Position numbers and translations under genes: made by a program. A stretch of 9,820 nucleotides of DNA from Oscillospiraceae bacterium. Lineage in GTDB: Bacteria; Bacillota_A; Clostridia; Oscillospirales; Oscillospiraceae. The first letter of the stretch is position 1; each line of letters starts with the position of its first letter. Positions 1-5,900 of this stretch are shown one piece after another. The notes under the pieces are model-generated. The model was not told the origin of the DNA. It ran no database searches and saw only the letters and a list, made by a program, of their open reading frames with translations. The stretch spans positions 1-9,820 of the forward strand of contig JAFTBL010000227.1 in assembly GCA_017455225.1 (NCBI GenBank), written 5' to 3'.

Positions 1-193
1 ACACCTTCATCTGCAGCGGCTCCCGGGGCAGCTTCTCCTGCAGGGCGGCGTACACATCCTCCGCCAGCTCCCGGGTGGGCTGCAGCAAGCAGCGCTGATA
101 AAGCTCCTTGCGGGGCATGAACCAGTCCCGGTCGTTGTTGAAGCGGATCCCCCAGAGAAAATCCACCGTCTCCTGTGTGTAACCCTGAAACAT
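1..193 (-). CDS. DUF2461 family protein, N-terminal part only (runs off left edge)
   Basis: Only the first 64 codons are in the window; the rest lies beyond base 1. The visible start reads MFQGYTQETVDFLWGIRFNN, followed by DRDWF at residues 21-25. A short F-x-G opening, a T-x-x-F-L helix and an N-N-x-R-x-W-F motif (N19, N20, R22, W24, F25) are what I know as the beginning of the DUF2461 (TIGR02453) family, whose members are usually a little over 200 residues. The biochemical function of that family is not established, so none is assigned. The ATG at 191-193 is supported by an AAGGAG ribosome-binding site nine bases upstream. That site overlaps the TAA stop of the aminotransferase gene, with 13 bases between the two genes, so they are probably co-transcribed and perhaps translationally coupled. 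Family assignment rests on the N-terminus only. Confidence 0.72.
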   Translation of the reverse strand, partial: MFQGYTQETVDFLWGIRFNNDRDWFMPRKELYQRCLLQPTRELAEDVYAALQEKLPREPLQMKV

Positions 194-206
194 CCTCTGC
201 CGCTCC

Positions 207-1400
207 TTACCGCCGGGAATAGGCCTCGATGCCCTTGGCCAGCAGCTCCATGGCCCGCTCCAGATCGGCCTGCTTGAGCACGTAGGCGATGCGCACCTCG
301 TTCTTCCCCTTGCCGGGAGTGGCGTAGAACGGCTCGCCGGGCGCGAACATCACGGTGTCGCCGTTGTCCTCAAACTCCTCCAGCAGCCATTGCTGGAACT
401 TGTCCGCGTCGTCCACCGGCAGCGCCGCCATCAGGTAAAAGGCGCCCTTGGGGCACTCGCACACCACGCCGGGGATCTTCTGCAGGGCGGCCACCACCGT
501 GTCGCGCCGACGCCGGTACTCCTCCCGCACGGCGGCAAAATACGCCGGCTCCACCGTGTACAGCGCCGCGGCCGCCACCTGATCCAGCGTGGCCACGGAC
601 AACCGGCTCTGGCAGTATTTCATGGCGTGCCCCAGCAGCTCCCGGTTGCGGGAGATGAGGCAGCCGATGCGGGCGCCGCAGGCGGAAAACCGCTTGGACA
701 CCGTGTCGATCAGGATCACGTTCCGGGCGGCGTCCTCAAACCGGCCGAAGGAGCGCAGCCCCTCGCCGCCGTAGAAAAACTCCCGGTACGCCTCGTCCCC
801 GATGAGGAAGATGTCGTGCTTCTTCGCCACGTCCACCAGCATGGCCATCTCCTCCTCGCTCAGCAGCGTGCCGGTGGGATTGCCGGGATTGGTGATGAGC
901 ATGGCGCGGGTGCGGGGCGTGATCTCCGCCTCGATCCGATCCCGGTCAGCAAACCGGTAGCCCTCCTCCGGACTGGTCTGAATGGGGTGGATATAGGCGC
1001 CGCAGGTGGCGGCCATGGTGTTGTAATTGGGGTAGAACGGCTCCGAGATCAATATCTCGTCGCCGTCGTCCAGCACGCACTGCATGGCAATGGCCAGCGC
1101 CTCGCTGCCGCCGGTGGTGATCAGGATCTCGTCGGCGGAAAAATGCATATCCAGCGCCTCGTAATAGCGGCGGATGGCGTCGATCAGCTCCGGGATGCCC
1201 GGGGAGGGCGCGTAGGCCAGCACCTTCTGGTCAAAGCCGCGCACCGCCTCCATCAGCGCCGGAGGCGTTTCGATGTCGGGCTGGCCGATGTTCAGGTGGT
1301 AGATGCGGCGTCCTTTTGCTTCCGCCGCCACCGCGTAAGGGTGGAATTTGCGCATGGGAGAGAGCTGACAGCGCTCCACCTTGGAGGAAAACTTCATCAT
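207..1400 (-). CDS. Class I/II pyridoxal-phosphate-dependent aminotransferase
   Basis: A 397-residue cytosolic fold-type I aminotransferase of the aspartate aminotransferase superfamily. It would move an amino group between an amino acid and a 2-oxo acid using PLP. Visible landmarks, numbered from the ATG at 1400: GGSEA at 97-101 (cofactor phosphate loop), NPGNPTG at 171-177, GDEAY at 201-205 with the cofactor-contacting D202 and Y205, SKRFSACGARIG beginning at 235 with Schiff-base lysine K236, and NEVRIAYV with R370, the usual substrate carboxylate-binding arginine. All key residues are present and the length is normal. Substrate cannot be read from the sequence; Asp/aromatic or similar specificity is possible. 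The frame is open further upstream to 1451, but AGGAGG at 1406-1411 sits 5 bases before the ATG at 1400 and 8 before an adjacent ATG at 1397, so one of these is the true start. The longer version would begin inside the terminator hairpin. Confidence 0.93.
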   Translation of the reverse strand: MMKFSSKVERCQLSPMRKFHPYAVAAEAKGRRIYHLNIGQPDIETPPALMEAVRGFDQKVLAYAPSPGIPELIDAIRRYYEALDMHFSADEILITTGGSEALAIAMQCVLDDGDEILISEPFYPNYNTMAATCGAYIHPIQTSPEEGYRFADRDRIEAEITPRTRAMLITNPGNPTGTLLSEEEMAMLVDVAKKHDIFLIGDEAYREFFYGGEGLRSFGRFEDAARNVILIDTVSKRFSACGARIGCLISRNRELLGHAMKYCQSRLSVATLDQVAAAALYTVEPAYFAAVREEYRRRRDTVVAALQKIPGVVCECPKGAFYLMAALPVDDADKFQQWLLEEFEDNGDTVMFAPGEPFYATPGKGKNEVRIAYVLKQADLERAMELLAKGIEAYSRR

Positions 1401-1405
1401 CTGTG

Positions 1406-1411
1406 CCTCCT
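1406..1411 (-). promoter_or_regulatory. Ribosome-binding site that sets the aminotransferase start
   Basis: On the minus strand AAAAGGAGG is followed by CACAG and then ATGATG. This perfect AGGAGG core rules out the upstream in-frame ATG at 1451, which would add 17 residues encoded by the terminator hairpin. It leaves two tandem ATG codons (1400 and 1397) as candidates. Confidence 0.85.
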
Positions 1412-1428
1412 TTTCATCGTGTTTTTGG

Positions 1429-1459
1429 GAAAAGCGATGCCCACCGGGCATCGCTTTTC
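1429..1459 (-). terminator. Intrinsic terminator hairpin after mreB
   Basis: A perfect 14-bp inverted repeat (1429-1442 and 1446-1459) with a 3-base loop, GAAAAGCGATGCCC / GGGCATCGCTTTTC. It begins 18 bases past the mreB stop and lies in the only gap between mreB and the aminotransferase gene. The arms have the usual A-tract, GC core, T-tract layout. The T-run is only four long, belongs to the stem and is followed by CCC, so termination may be incomplete. I see no clear promoter between the hairpin and the aminotransferase gene, so readthrough may feed that gene. By symmetry the hairpin could also act on plus-strand transcripts. Confidence 0.7.
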
Positions 1460-1477
1460 GAGATCGTGCAAAGCCGG

Positions 1478-2509
1478 TCAGTTCATCTGGCGGCGGCGGC
1501 TGAGATTGACGGTGCCGTCCGCCATGTCGTTCAGATCCTCCAGACTCTTGCCGGTGCCCAGCGCCACGCAGGAAATGGCGTCCTCCGCCACTTGGGTGTG
1601 GATGCCGGTGCGGGCGGTGAGCAGCTTGTCAAAGCCCTCCACCAGACTGCCGCCGCCGGTCATCACGATGCCGCTGTCGGAAATATCCGCCACCAGCTCC
1701 GGCGGGGTGCGCTCCAGCACGCAGTGCACCGCCTCCAAAATCCGCTCCACCGGCTCCTCGAACGCCTCCATCATCTCGGTGTAGGTCACCGCCAGCGTGC
1801 GGGGCAGGCCGGTCATCAGGCAGCGGCCCTTGATCTCGATGGAGGTCTCCTCCTCCTTGGGGAACACGCAGCCAATGCGCATTTTCATGCTCTCCGCCGT
1901 GCGCTCGCCGATCAGCAGGTTGTGCTTGCGGCGCATATACTTCACGATGGCCTCGTTGAACTGGTCGCCCGCCACCTTGATGGAGGCGGACTCCACCACG
2001 CCGCCCAGAGAGATGACGGCGATATCGCTGGTGCCGCCGCCGATGTCCACCACCATGTGTCCGTCCGGCTTGGAGATGTCGATGCCTGCGCCGATGGCGG
2101 CCGCCACCGGCTCCTCGATGAGATACACCCGGCGGGCGCCGGCCTGGATCCCGGCGTCCACCACGGCGCGCTCCTCTACCTCCGTGATGCCGGAGGGCAC
2201 GCAGATCATCAGCCGGGGCTTGAACAGCTGGAAACCGCCGTTCACCTTGTGGATGAACTCCCGCAGCATCCGCTCCGTCATGTCGTAGTCAGAGATCACG
2301 CCCTCCCGCAGGGGACGGATCGCCACGATGTTGCCGGGGGTGCGGCCCAGCATGGCCTGCGCCTCGGCGCCCACCTTCAGCAGCTTGCCGTCGTCCTTGT
2401 TGATCGCCACCACGGAGGGCTCGTTCAGCACCAGCCCCTTGCCCTTGATATACACCAGCACGGAGGCCGTACCCAGATCGATCCCGATATCCTTTGCCAA
2501 AGCACACAT
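1478..2509 (-). CDS. mreB: Rod-shape-determining actin homolog MreB (Mbl-like)
   Basis: A 343-residue bacterial actin that polymerises on the inner face of the membrane and guides peptidoglycan synthesis along the cell wall. Actin-fold nucleotide motifs are all visible: phosphate-1 loop DIGIDLGTAS (7-16), the IEEPVAAAIGAG connecting segment (131-142), phosphate-2 loop VVDIGGGTSD (153-162) and adenosine motif SGIVMTGGGSLVEG (279-292). RTPGNIVAIRPL near residue 56 and LIGERTAE near 199 are typical of MreB/Mbl. Stretches such as GKGLVLNEPSVVA and ERTPPELVADI resemble Bacillus Mbl, as I recall that sequence. The frame stays open upstream, but ATG at 2509 puts the protein start just before the first conserved strand and has GAGGTG 8 bases upstream. 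An in-frame TTG two codons earlier is a less likely start. mreC and mreD do not lie beside it, so this is a stand-alone copy with its own promoter and terminator. The basic C-terminal tail (SRRRQMN) is short, as in relatives. Confidence 0.95.
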   Translation of the reverse strand: MCALAKDIGIDLGTASVLVYIKGKGLVLNEPSVVAINKDDGKLLKVGAEAQAMLGRTPGNIVAIRPLREGVISDYDMTERMLREFIHKVNGGFQLFKPRLMICVPSGITEVEERAVVDAGIQAGARRVYLIEEPVAAAIGAGIDISKPDGHMVVDIGGGTSDIAVISLGGVVESASIKVAGDQFNEAIVKYMRRKHNLLIGERTAESMKMRIGCVFPKEEETSIEIKGRCLMTGLPRTLAVTYTEMMEAFEEPVERILEAVHCVLERTPPELVADISDSGIVMTGGGSLVEGFDKLLTARTGIHTQVAEDAISCVALGTGKSLEDLNDMADGTVNLSRRRQMN

Positions 2510-2586
2510 GGTCAATACACCTCGTTTTATCTTTCCCGCCAAAGGCGTTTCCGTTGCTGTCAACTGCAAAAATGCGGTACTGTTTG

Positions 2587-2616
2587 ATTATACCCCAACG
2601 CCACGCTTTTTTGCAA
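2587..2616 (-). promoter_or_regulatory. Sigma-A-type promoter for mreB
   Basis: In the minus-strand reading, TTGCAA (2611-2616) and a perfect TATAAT (2587-2592) are separated by 18 bases, close to the vegetative sigma consensus. They lie in the AT-richer gap between comF and mreB. Transcription would start near 2580, giving a leader of about 70 bases with two 4-bp hairpins (one at 2537-2547, CGCC-TTT-GGCG) and the GAGGTG ribosome-binding site at 2518-2523. No riboswitch-like structure is apparent. There is no obvious terminator after comF, so readthrough from the repair operon may add to mreB expression. Confidence 0.75.
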
Positions 2617-2652
2617 TAGGATTTTCCCTCTTTTACCAAATCGTAACTTTTC

Positions 2653-3324
2653 TCACGTCGCCCTGGCGTGAGCCAGCGTCAGGCACACCACCTCCGGCGC
2701 GCCCGCCTCCTTCAGCACCCGCACGCACTCGCTCAGCGTGGCGCCGGTGGTGCAGACGTCGTCCACCAGCAGCCAGCGGTGGGCGGCGATCTCCCCGGGG
2801 CACACCGCCTCGTAAACGCCCAGCACGTTGGCGCGCCGGGCCGCGCTCTCCTGTATGCCGGACTGGGCCGGGTTGTCCGCGATCTTGCGCAGGGTCTGCC
2901 GGGGCGCCACGTGCCAGTCCACGCACAGGCTGGCGGCCAGCAGCTGACTCTGGTCAAAGCCCCGCTTGCGAAGTCTCTTTTCGCTGACCGGGACCCACGT
3001 GACCGCGTCGAACCGGCCGGAGAATTCCTCTGCGGCGCAGCGCGCCATCAGCGCGCCGAAGCAGTCCGCCCCGCCCAGCCGGCGGTGAAATTTCAGGTCC
3101 AGCACCGCCTGCCGCACCGCGCCCTCGTACCACAGCGGCGCCGCGCACTCACCGAAGCCGCCCCGGCGTACCGCCTTGTCCCCGGTATAGGGCAGGGACG
3201 CCTCGCACCCGCAGCACAGCAGCTCCCGTCCCACGCCTGCGCCGCAGAATGGGCAGCGGCGGGGAAAGAAGAAATCCTCCAAACTGCGCTTGACAGCGCT
3301 CCATCTGTCTTGCTGCTGCGCCAT
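2653..3324 (-). CDS. comF: ComF family protein (zinc ribbon plus phosphoribosyltransferase-like domain)
   Basis: A 223-residue member of the ComF/GntX family. In competent bacteria ComF is needed for uptake of transforming DNA as single strands, probably at the cytoplasmic side with the ComFA helicase and DprA; this is family knowledge. The N-terminus has a four-cysteine zinc ribbon, CPFC at 24-27 and CCGC at 37-40. The family motif RGFDQSQLLA follows at 121-130, then LRKIADNPAQSGI near 145, and the PRPP-binding loop VDDVCTTGAT at 187-196. All landmarks are intact and the length is typical. The ATG at 3324 has AGGAGG (3331-3336) six bases upstream, and that site lies within the last codons of recD2. 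recD2 ends in TGA with only one base before this ATG, so the two are almost certainly translationally coupled. No comFA is present here, so a role in natural transformation is not shown by the context; some ComF homologs occur in bacteria not known to be transformable. Confidence 0.92.
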   Translation of the reverse strand: MAQQQDRWSAVKRSLEDFFFPRRCPFCGAGVGRELLCCGCEASLPYTGDKAVRRGGFGECAAPLWYEGAVRQAVLDLKFHRRLGGADCFGALMARCAAEEFSGRFDAVTWVPVSEKRLRKRGFDQSQLLAASLCVDWHVAPRQTLRKIADNPAQSGIQESAARRANVLGVYEAVCPGEIAAHRWLLVDDVCTTGATLSECVRVLKEAGAPEVVCLTLAHARAT

Positions 3325-3325
3325 C

Positions 3326-5530
3326 TCACGCCTCCTTTTCCATCAGCCGGCGGCGCAGACCGCTGTAACGCCGCGCCCGCCGATCGTCTGCGGCCATGGC
3401 GGCGGGCACCGTATCGTCCCCCACCATCACCAGCAAGTCTCTTGCCCGGGTGATGGCGGTATACAGCACGCTGCGCACCATCAGCCCCGGCGCCGCCGGC
3501 GCCGTCACCAGCACCACTGCGCGGTACTCGCTGCCCTGCGCCTTGTGCACCGTGACGGCATAGGCCGGATCCAGCTGGCTCAGCACCTCCGGCGTATAGC
3601 GGCACACCCGTCCGTCAAACACCACGGTGATCTCCTCGCCGGAGGCGTCGATCTCCCGGATGGTGCCCACGTCGCCGTTGAACACGCCGCTGCCCTCGGT
3701 GCCGTCCTCCTTCTCCCAGAGCATGTCGTAATTGTTCCTGTTCTGCATCACCCGGTCGCCCTCCCGGTACAGCGTGTCGCCCCAGAGCTTCTGGCGCTTG
3801 CCGGGCGCAGGCGGGTTCAGCGCCTCCTGCAGCGCCCGGTTCAGCTGCACCGTGCCGCAGGGGCCCTTGCGGGTGGGGGTGATGACCTGGATCTCCCCCG
3901 CCGGGATGCCCATGTTGGCGGGCAGCCGGTCGCGGCAAAGCTCCACCACCGTCTGCACCAGCCGGTCCGGCGCCCGCCGCACCAGAAAGAACAGATCGCC
4001 CTGCCGGTTACTAAGATCCGGGGCCTGTCCTCCGTTGACGGCGTGAGCACTGCGGATGATGGCGGACTGCTCCGCCTGCCGGAACACGGTGCGCAGTGCC
4101 ACCACCGGCACCGTGCCGCTGCGGATCAGGTCGGCAAACACGTTGCCCGGCCCCACCGACGGCAGCTGATCGGGGTCGCCCACCATCACCAGCCGGGTGC
4201 CGGGCCGCAGTGCCTGCAGCAGCGCGCTCATCAGCTCCAGATCCACCATGCTCATCTCGTCCACGATCACGGCGTCCGCCTCCAGCGGCTCCTTTCCGTT
4301 CTTGCGGAAGGCCACCTCGCCGGTCAGCTCGTTGTAGGTCATGCCCAGACACCGGTGGATGGTCTGCGCCTCCAGCTCCGTCACCTCGCACATGCGCATG
4401 GCGGCGCGCCCGGTGGGCGCCAGCAGCAGCGTGTCAAGTCCCATCCGGGCAAACAGCGTCACGATGGCGCGCACGGTGGTGGTCTTGCCGGTGCCGGGGC
4501 CGCCGGTGAGGATCACCACGCCCTCCTGCGCCGCCAGCTCCACCGCCTGTCGCTGCTGGGGCGCGTAGGTGATGCCCTGCACGGCCTCCATCTCGGCGAT
4601 GACCCGCTGGGTGCGCAGCACCCGCTCTGCCGGCAGGGCGCGCATGGCGTGCAGCTTGTCCGCCACGTAGGTCTCCGCCTCGTAGAACCGGCGCAGATAA
4701 CACGCCTCCACCCCGGCGATGCGGCAGCAGATCACGCTCCGCCGCTGGCTCAGCGCGTCCAGCGCGATCTCCACCTGCTCGCCCGGCAGGTCGATCAGCT
4801 GCGCCGTGGCCGCCAGCAGCTTGTCCCGGGGCAGAAAAACGTGCCCGTTGTTAAGATTGTGCTCCAATTCATACAGGATCGCCGCCTCCGAGCGGGCAGG
4901 CTCGTCCCCTGCGAAGCCCTCGGCAAAGGCGATCTCGTCCACAGCGGAAAAGGGCACGCCGAAGGCCGCTCCGCTCAAAAGATAGGGGTTTTCCCGCACG
5001 GCGTCCGCCGCCTGTGCGCCGTAGGTCCTGTAAAGGCGCATCGCCAGCTGCACCGGCAGCTCGTACCGGGCCAGCAGCTCCGTGATGCGGCGCATCCCGC
5101 CCAGCCGGCGCAGCGCCTCGGACAGCTCCGCCGCTTTTTTGGCGTTGATGCCCTTCACGGTGGCCACCCGCTCCGGCGCCTCCTCGATCACCTGCAGTGC
5201 GTCGGCGCCGAAGCGCTCCACCAGCCGCATGGCGGTGGCGGGCCCCACGCCCTTGAGGATGCCGGAGCCCAGATAGGCCGCCAGTGACTCCTCGTCCTTG
5301 GGCAAACGCCGGTCTACCGCCTCGGCCCGGATCTGCCGGCCGTAGGCGCTGTGCTCCGTCCACACGCCGGTCACCGTCATGTCCTCGCCGGGCGCGGCAT
5401 AGGGGATGCAGCCCACCACCGTGATCACCTCGCCGCCGTCTGCCAGCAGCGTCAGCACGGTATAGCCGTTTTCCTCGTTCTCGTAGATCACGGACTGCAC
5501 GGTGCCCTCCACCGTCTGCCGCTCCCCCAT
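3326..5530 (-). CDS. recD2: RecD2-type (RecD/TraA family) ATP-dependent 5'-3' DNA helicase
   Basis: A 734-residue superfamily 1B helicase that works without RecB and RecC and unwinds DNA 5'-3'. In Bacillus and Deinococcus it contributes to DNA damage tolerance and replication-fork maintenance. Visible order: N-terminal OB-like region (1-75), tandem helix-hairpin-helix segment (LGSGILKGVGPATAMRL near 87-103 and VATVKGINAKKAAEL at 122-136), Q-like motif YAPQQRQAV (322-330), Walker A GGPGTGKT (343-350), motif Ia LLAPTGRAA (369-377), Walker B VIVDEMSM (421-428), motif III GDPDQLPSVGPG (451-462), motif V AVTVHKAQGSEY (658-669) and motif VI YTAITRARDLLVMVG (690-704). Every catalytic motif is intact. 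The long N-terminus with HhH repeats separates RecD2 from RecBCD-type RecD; length lies between the Deinococcus and Bacillus proteins as I recall them. The ATG at 5530 is preceded by GGGGGTGA, in which the TGA is the stop of the upstream small gene, six bases away. The downstream neighbour is comF, one base on. Confidence 0.95.
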   Translation of the reverse strand: MGERQTVEGTVQSVIYENEENGYTVLTLLADGGEVITVVGCIPYAAPGEDMTVTGVWTEHSAYGRQIRAEAVDRRLPKDEESLAAYLGSGILKGVGPATAMRLVERFGADALQVIEEAPERVATVKGINAKKAAELSEALRRLGGMRRITELLARYELPVQLAMRLYRTYGAQAADAVRENPYLLSGAAFGVPFSAVDEIAFAEGFAGDEPARSEAAILYELEHNLNNGHVFLPRDKLLAATAQLIDLPGEQVEIALDALSQRRSVICCRIAGVEACYLRRFYEAETYVADKLHAMRALPAERVLRTQRVIAEMEAVQGITYAPQQRQAVELAAQEGVVILTGGPGTGKTTTVRAIVTLFARMGLDTLLLAPTGRAAMRMCEVTELEAQTIHRCLGMTYNELTGEVAFRKNGKEPLEADAVIVDEMSMVDLELMSALLQALRPGTRLVMVGDPDQLPSVGPGNVFADLIRSGTVPVVALRTVFRQAEQSAIIRSAHAVNGGQAPDLSNRQGDLFFLVRRAPDRLVQTVVELCRDRLPANMGIPAGEIQVITPTRKGPCGTVQLNRALQEALNPPAPGKRQKLWGDTLYREGDRVMQNRNNYDMLWEKEDGTEGSGVFNGDVGTIREIDASGEEITVVFDGRVCRYTPEVLSQLDPAYAVTVHKAQGSEYRAVVLVTAPAAPGLMVRSVLYTAITRARDLLVMVGDDTVPAAMAADDRRARRYSGLRRRLMEKEA

Positions 5531-5536
5531 GTACGT

Positions 5537-5854
5537 TCACCCCCAATAGCTTGATACCTCCGCCGGGCTCACCAGCAGCACGCCGTCCGCCGCGCCGGAA
5601 AGCACCTGCGCCCGCCGCCGGGCGTCCTCGTCCATGCCGGCGTCCACCAGCAAAATCGGCGCCCACGTGCCCCGGCTGCGCTGCAGCTCCAGCGCGCGCA
5701 CGGTATACTCCATTTCCTCCGCCTGCCCCCGCAGGGGCACCACCAGCACTACCGGCAACTGTTCCCGGCTGCGCAGCAGTGCCGAGGCTGCCAGCCACAG
5801 CAGCGTCACCGCGCCGAAGGCGGCCAGCAGCGCCACGATCCCATCCTGCAGCAT
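5537..5854 (-). CDS. Small single-pass membrane protein of unknown function
   Basis: About 105 residues, not recognised as a named family. One strongly hydrophobic helix occupies residues 5-27 ([22 protein letters not shown]), followed by SRE and a soluble part starting with PVVLVVPLRG (34-43). The soluble part alternates beta-like runs with helices: VVLVVP, then a charged helix (EEMEYTVRALELQRSR), ILLVDAGMDEDARRRAQ at 67-83, and GVLLVSP at 91-97. This beta-alpha-beta pattern with VDAGMDED resembles the first half of a glycosyltransferase family 2 (GT-A) fold, where VDDGSTD is usual, but the second half with the catalytic base and acceptor region is missing, so catalysis is doubtful. The resemblance is my inference. 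The frame opens at a GTG at 5866, but GAGGTGAT (5862-5869) favours ATG at 5857 or 5854; 5854 gives the better seven-base spacing. The gene sits about 45 bases after uvrA and six bases before recD2, and the recD2 ribosome-binding site includes its stop codon. Confidence 0.75.
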   Translation of the reverse strand: MLQDGIVALLAAFGAVTLLWLAASALLRSREQLPVVLVVPLRGQAEEMEYTVRALELQRSRGTWAPILLVDAGMDEDARRRAQVLSGAADGVLLVSPAEVSSYWG

Positions 5855-5861
5855 CATCACC

Positions 5862-5869
5862 ATCACCTC
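5862..5869 (-). promoter_or_regulatory. Ribosome-binding site setting the start of the small membrane protein
   Basis: The minus strand reads GAGGTGAT followed by GGTG, ATG, ATG. The eight bases match the 16S anti-Shine-Dalgarno complement AGGAGGTGAT. The GTG at 5866 and the ATG at 5863 fall inside this site and are unlikely starts, leaving ATG at 5857 (4-base spacing) or 5854 (7-base spacing). Confidence 0.65.
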
Positions 5870-5900
5870 ACGACAGTGTATGCCGCCGGCGGGAAAAAGG

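Noticed and set aside
1401..1451. 17-residue N-terminal extension of the aminotransferase
   Set aside because: It would be encoded by the terminator hairpin and the ribosome-binding site; AGGAGG at 1406-1411 places the start at 1400 or 1397.
2558..2563. Perfect TTGACA on the minus strand in the mreB leader as a second promoter
   Set aside because: No acceptable -10 box at 16-19 bases; the nearest AT-rich match (GATAAA) is about 26 bases away.
390..2587. Overlapping plus-strand frames opposite the aminotransferase and mreB
   Set aside because: They cross the terminator hairpin and two real genes, have no domain content, and are explained by high GC at third codon positions.
2616..2652. Possible terminator directly after comF
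   Set aside because: The stretch is AT-rich, but I find no inverted repeat followed by a T-run, so none is annotated.
3290..5287. Long plus-strand open frame (665 codons) opposite recD2
   Set aside because: Composition is dominated by His, Arg, Gln, Leu and Ala as expected from the antisense frame of a GC-rich gene. It shows no motif and overlaps recD2, which has every helicase motif intact.
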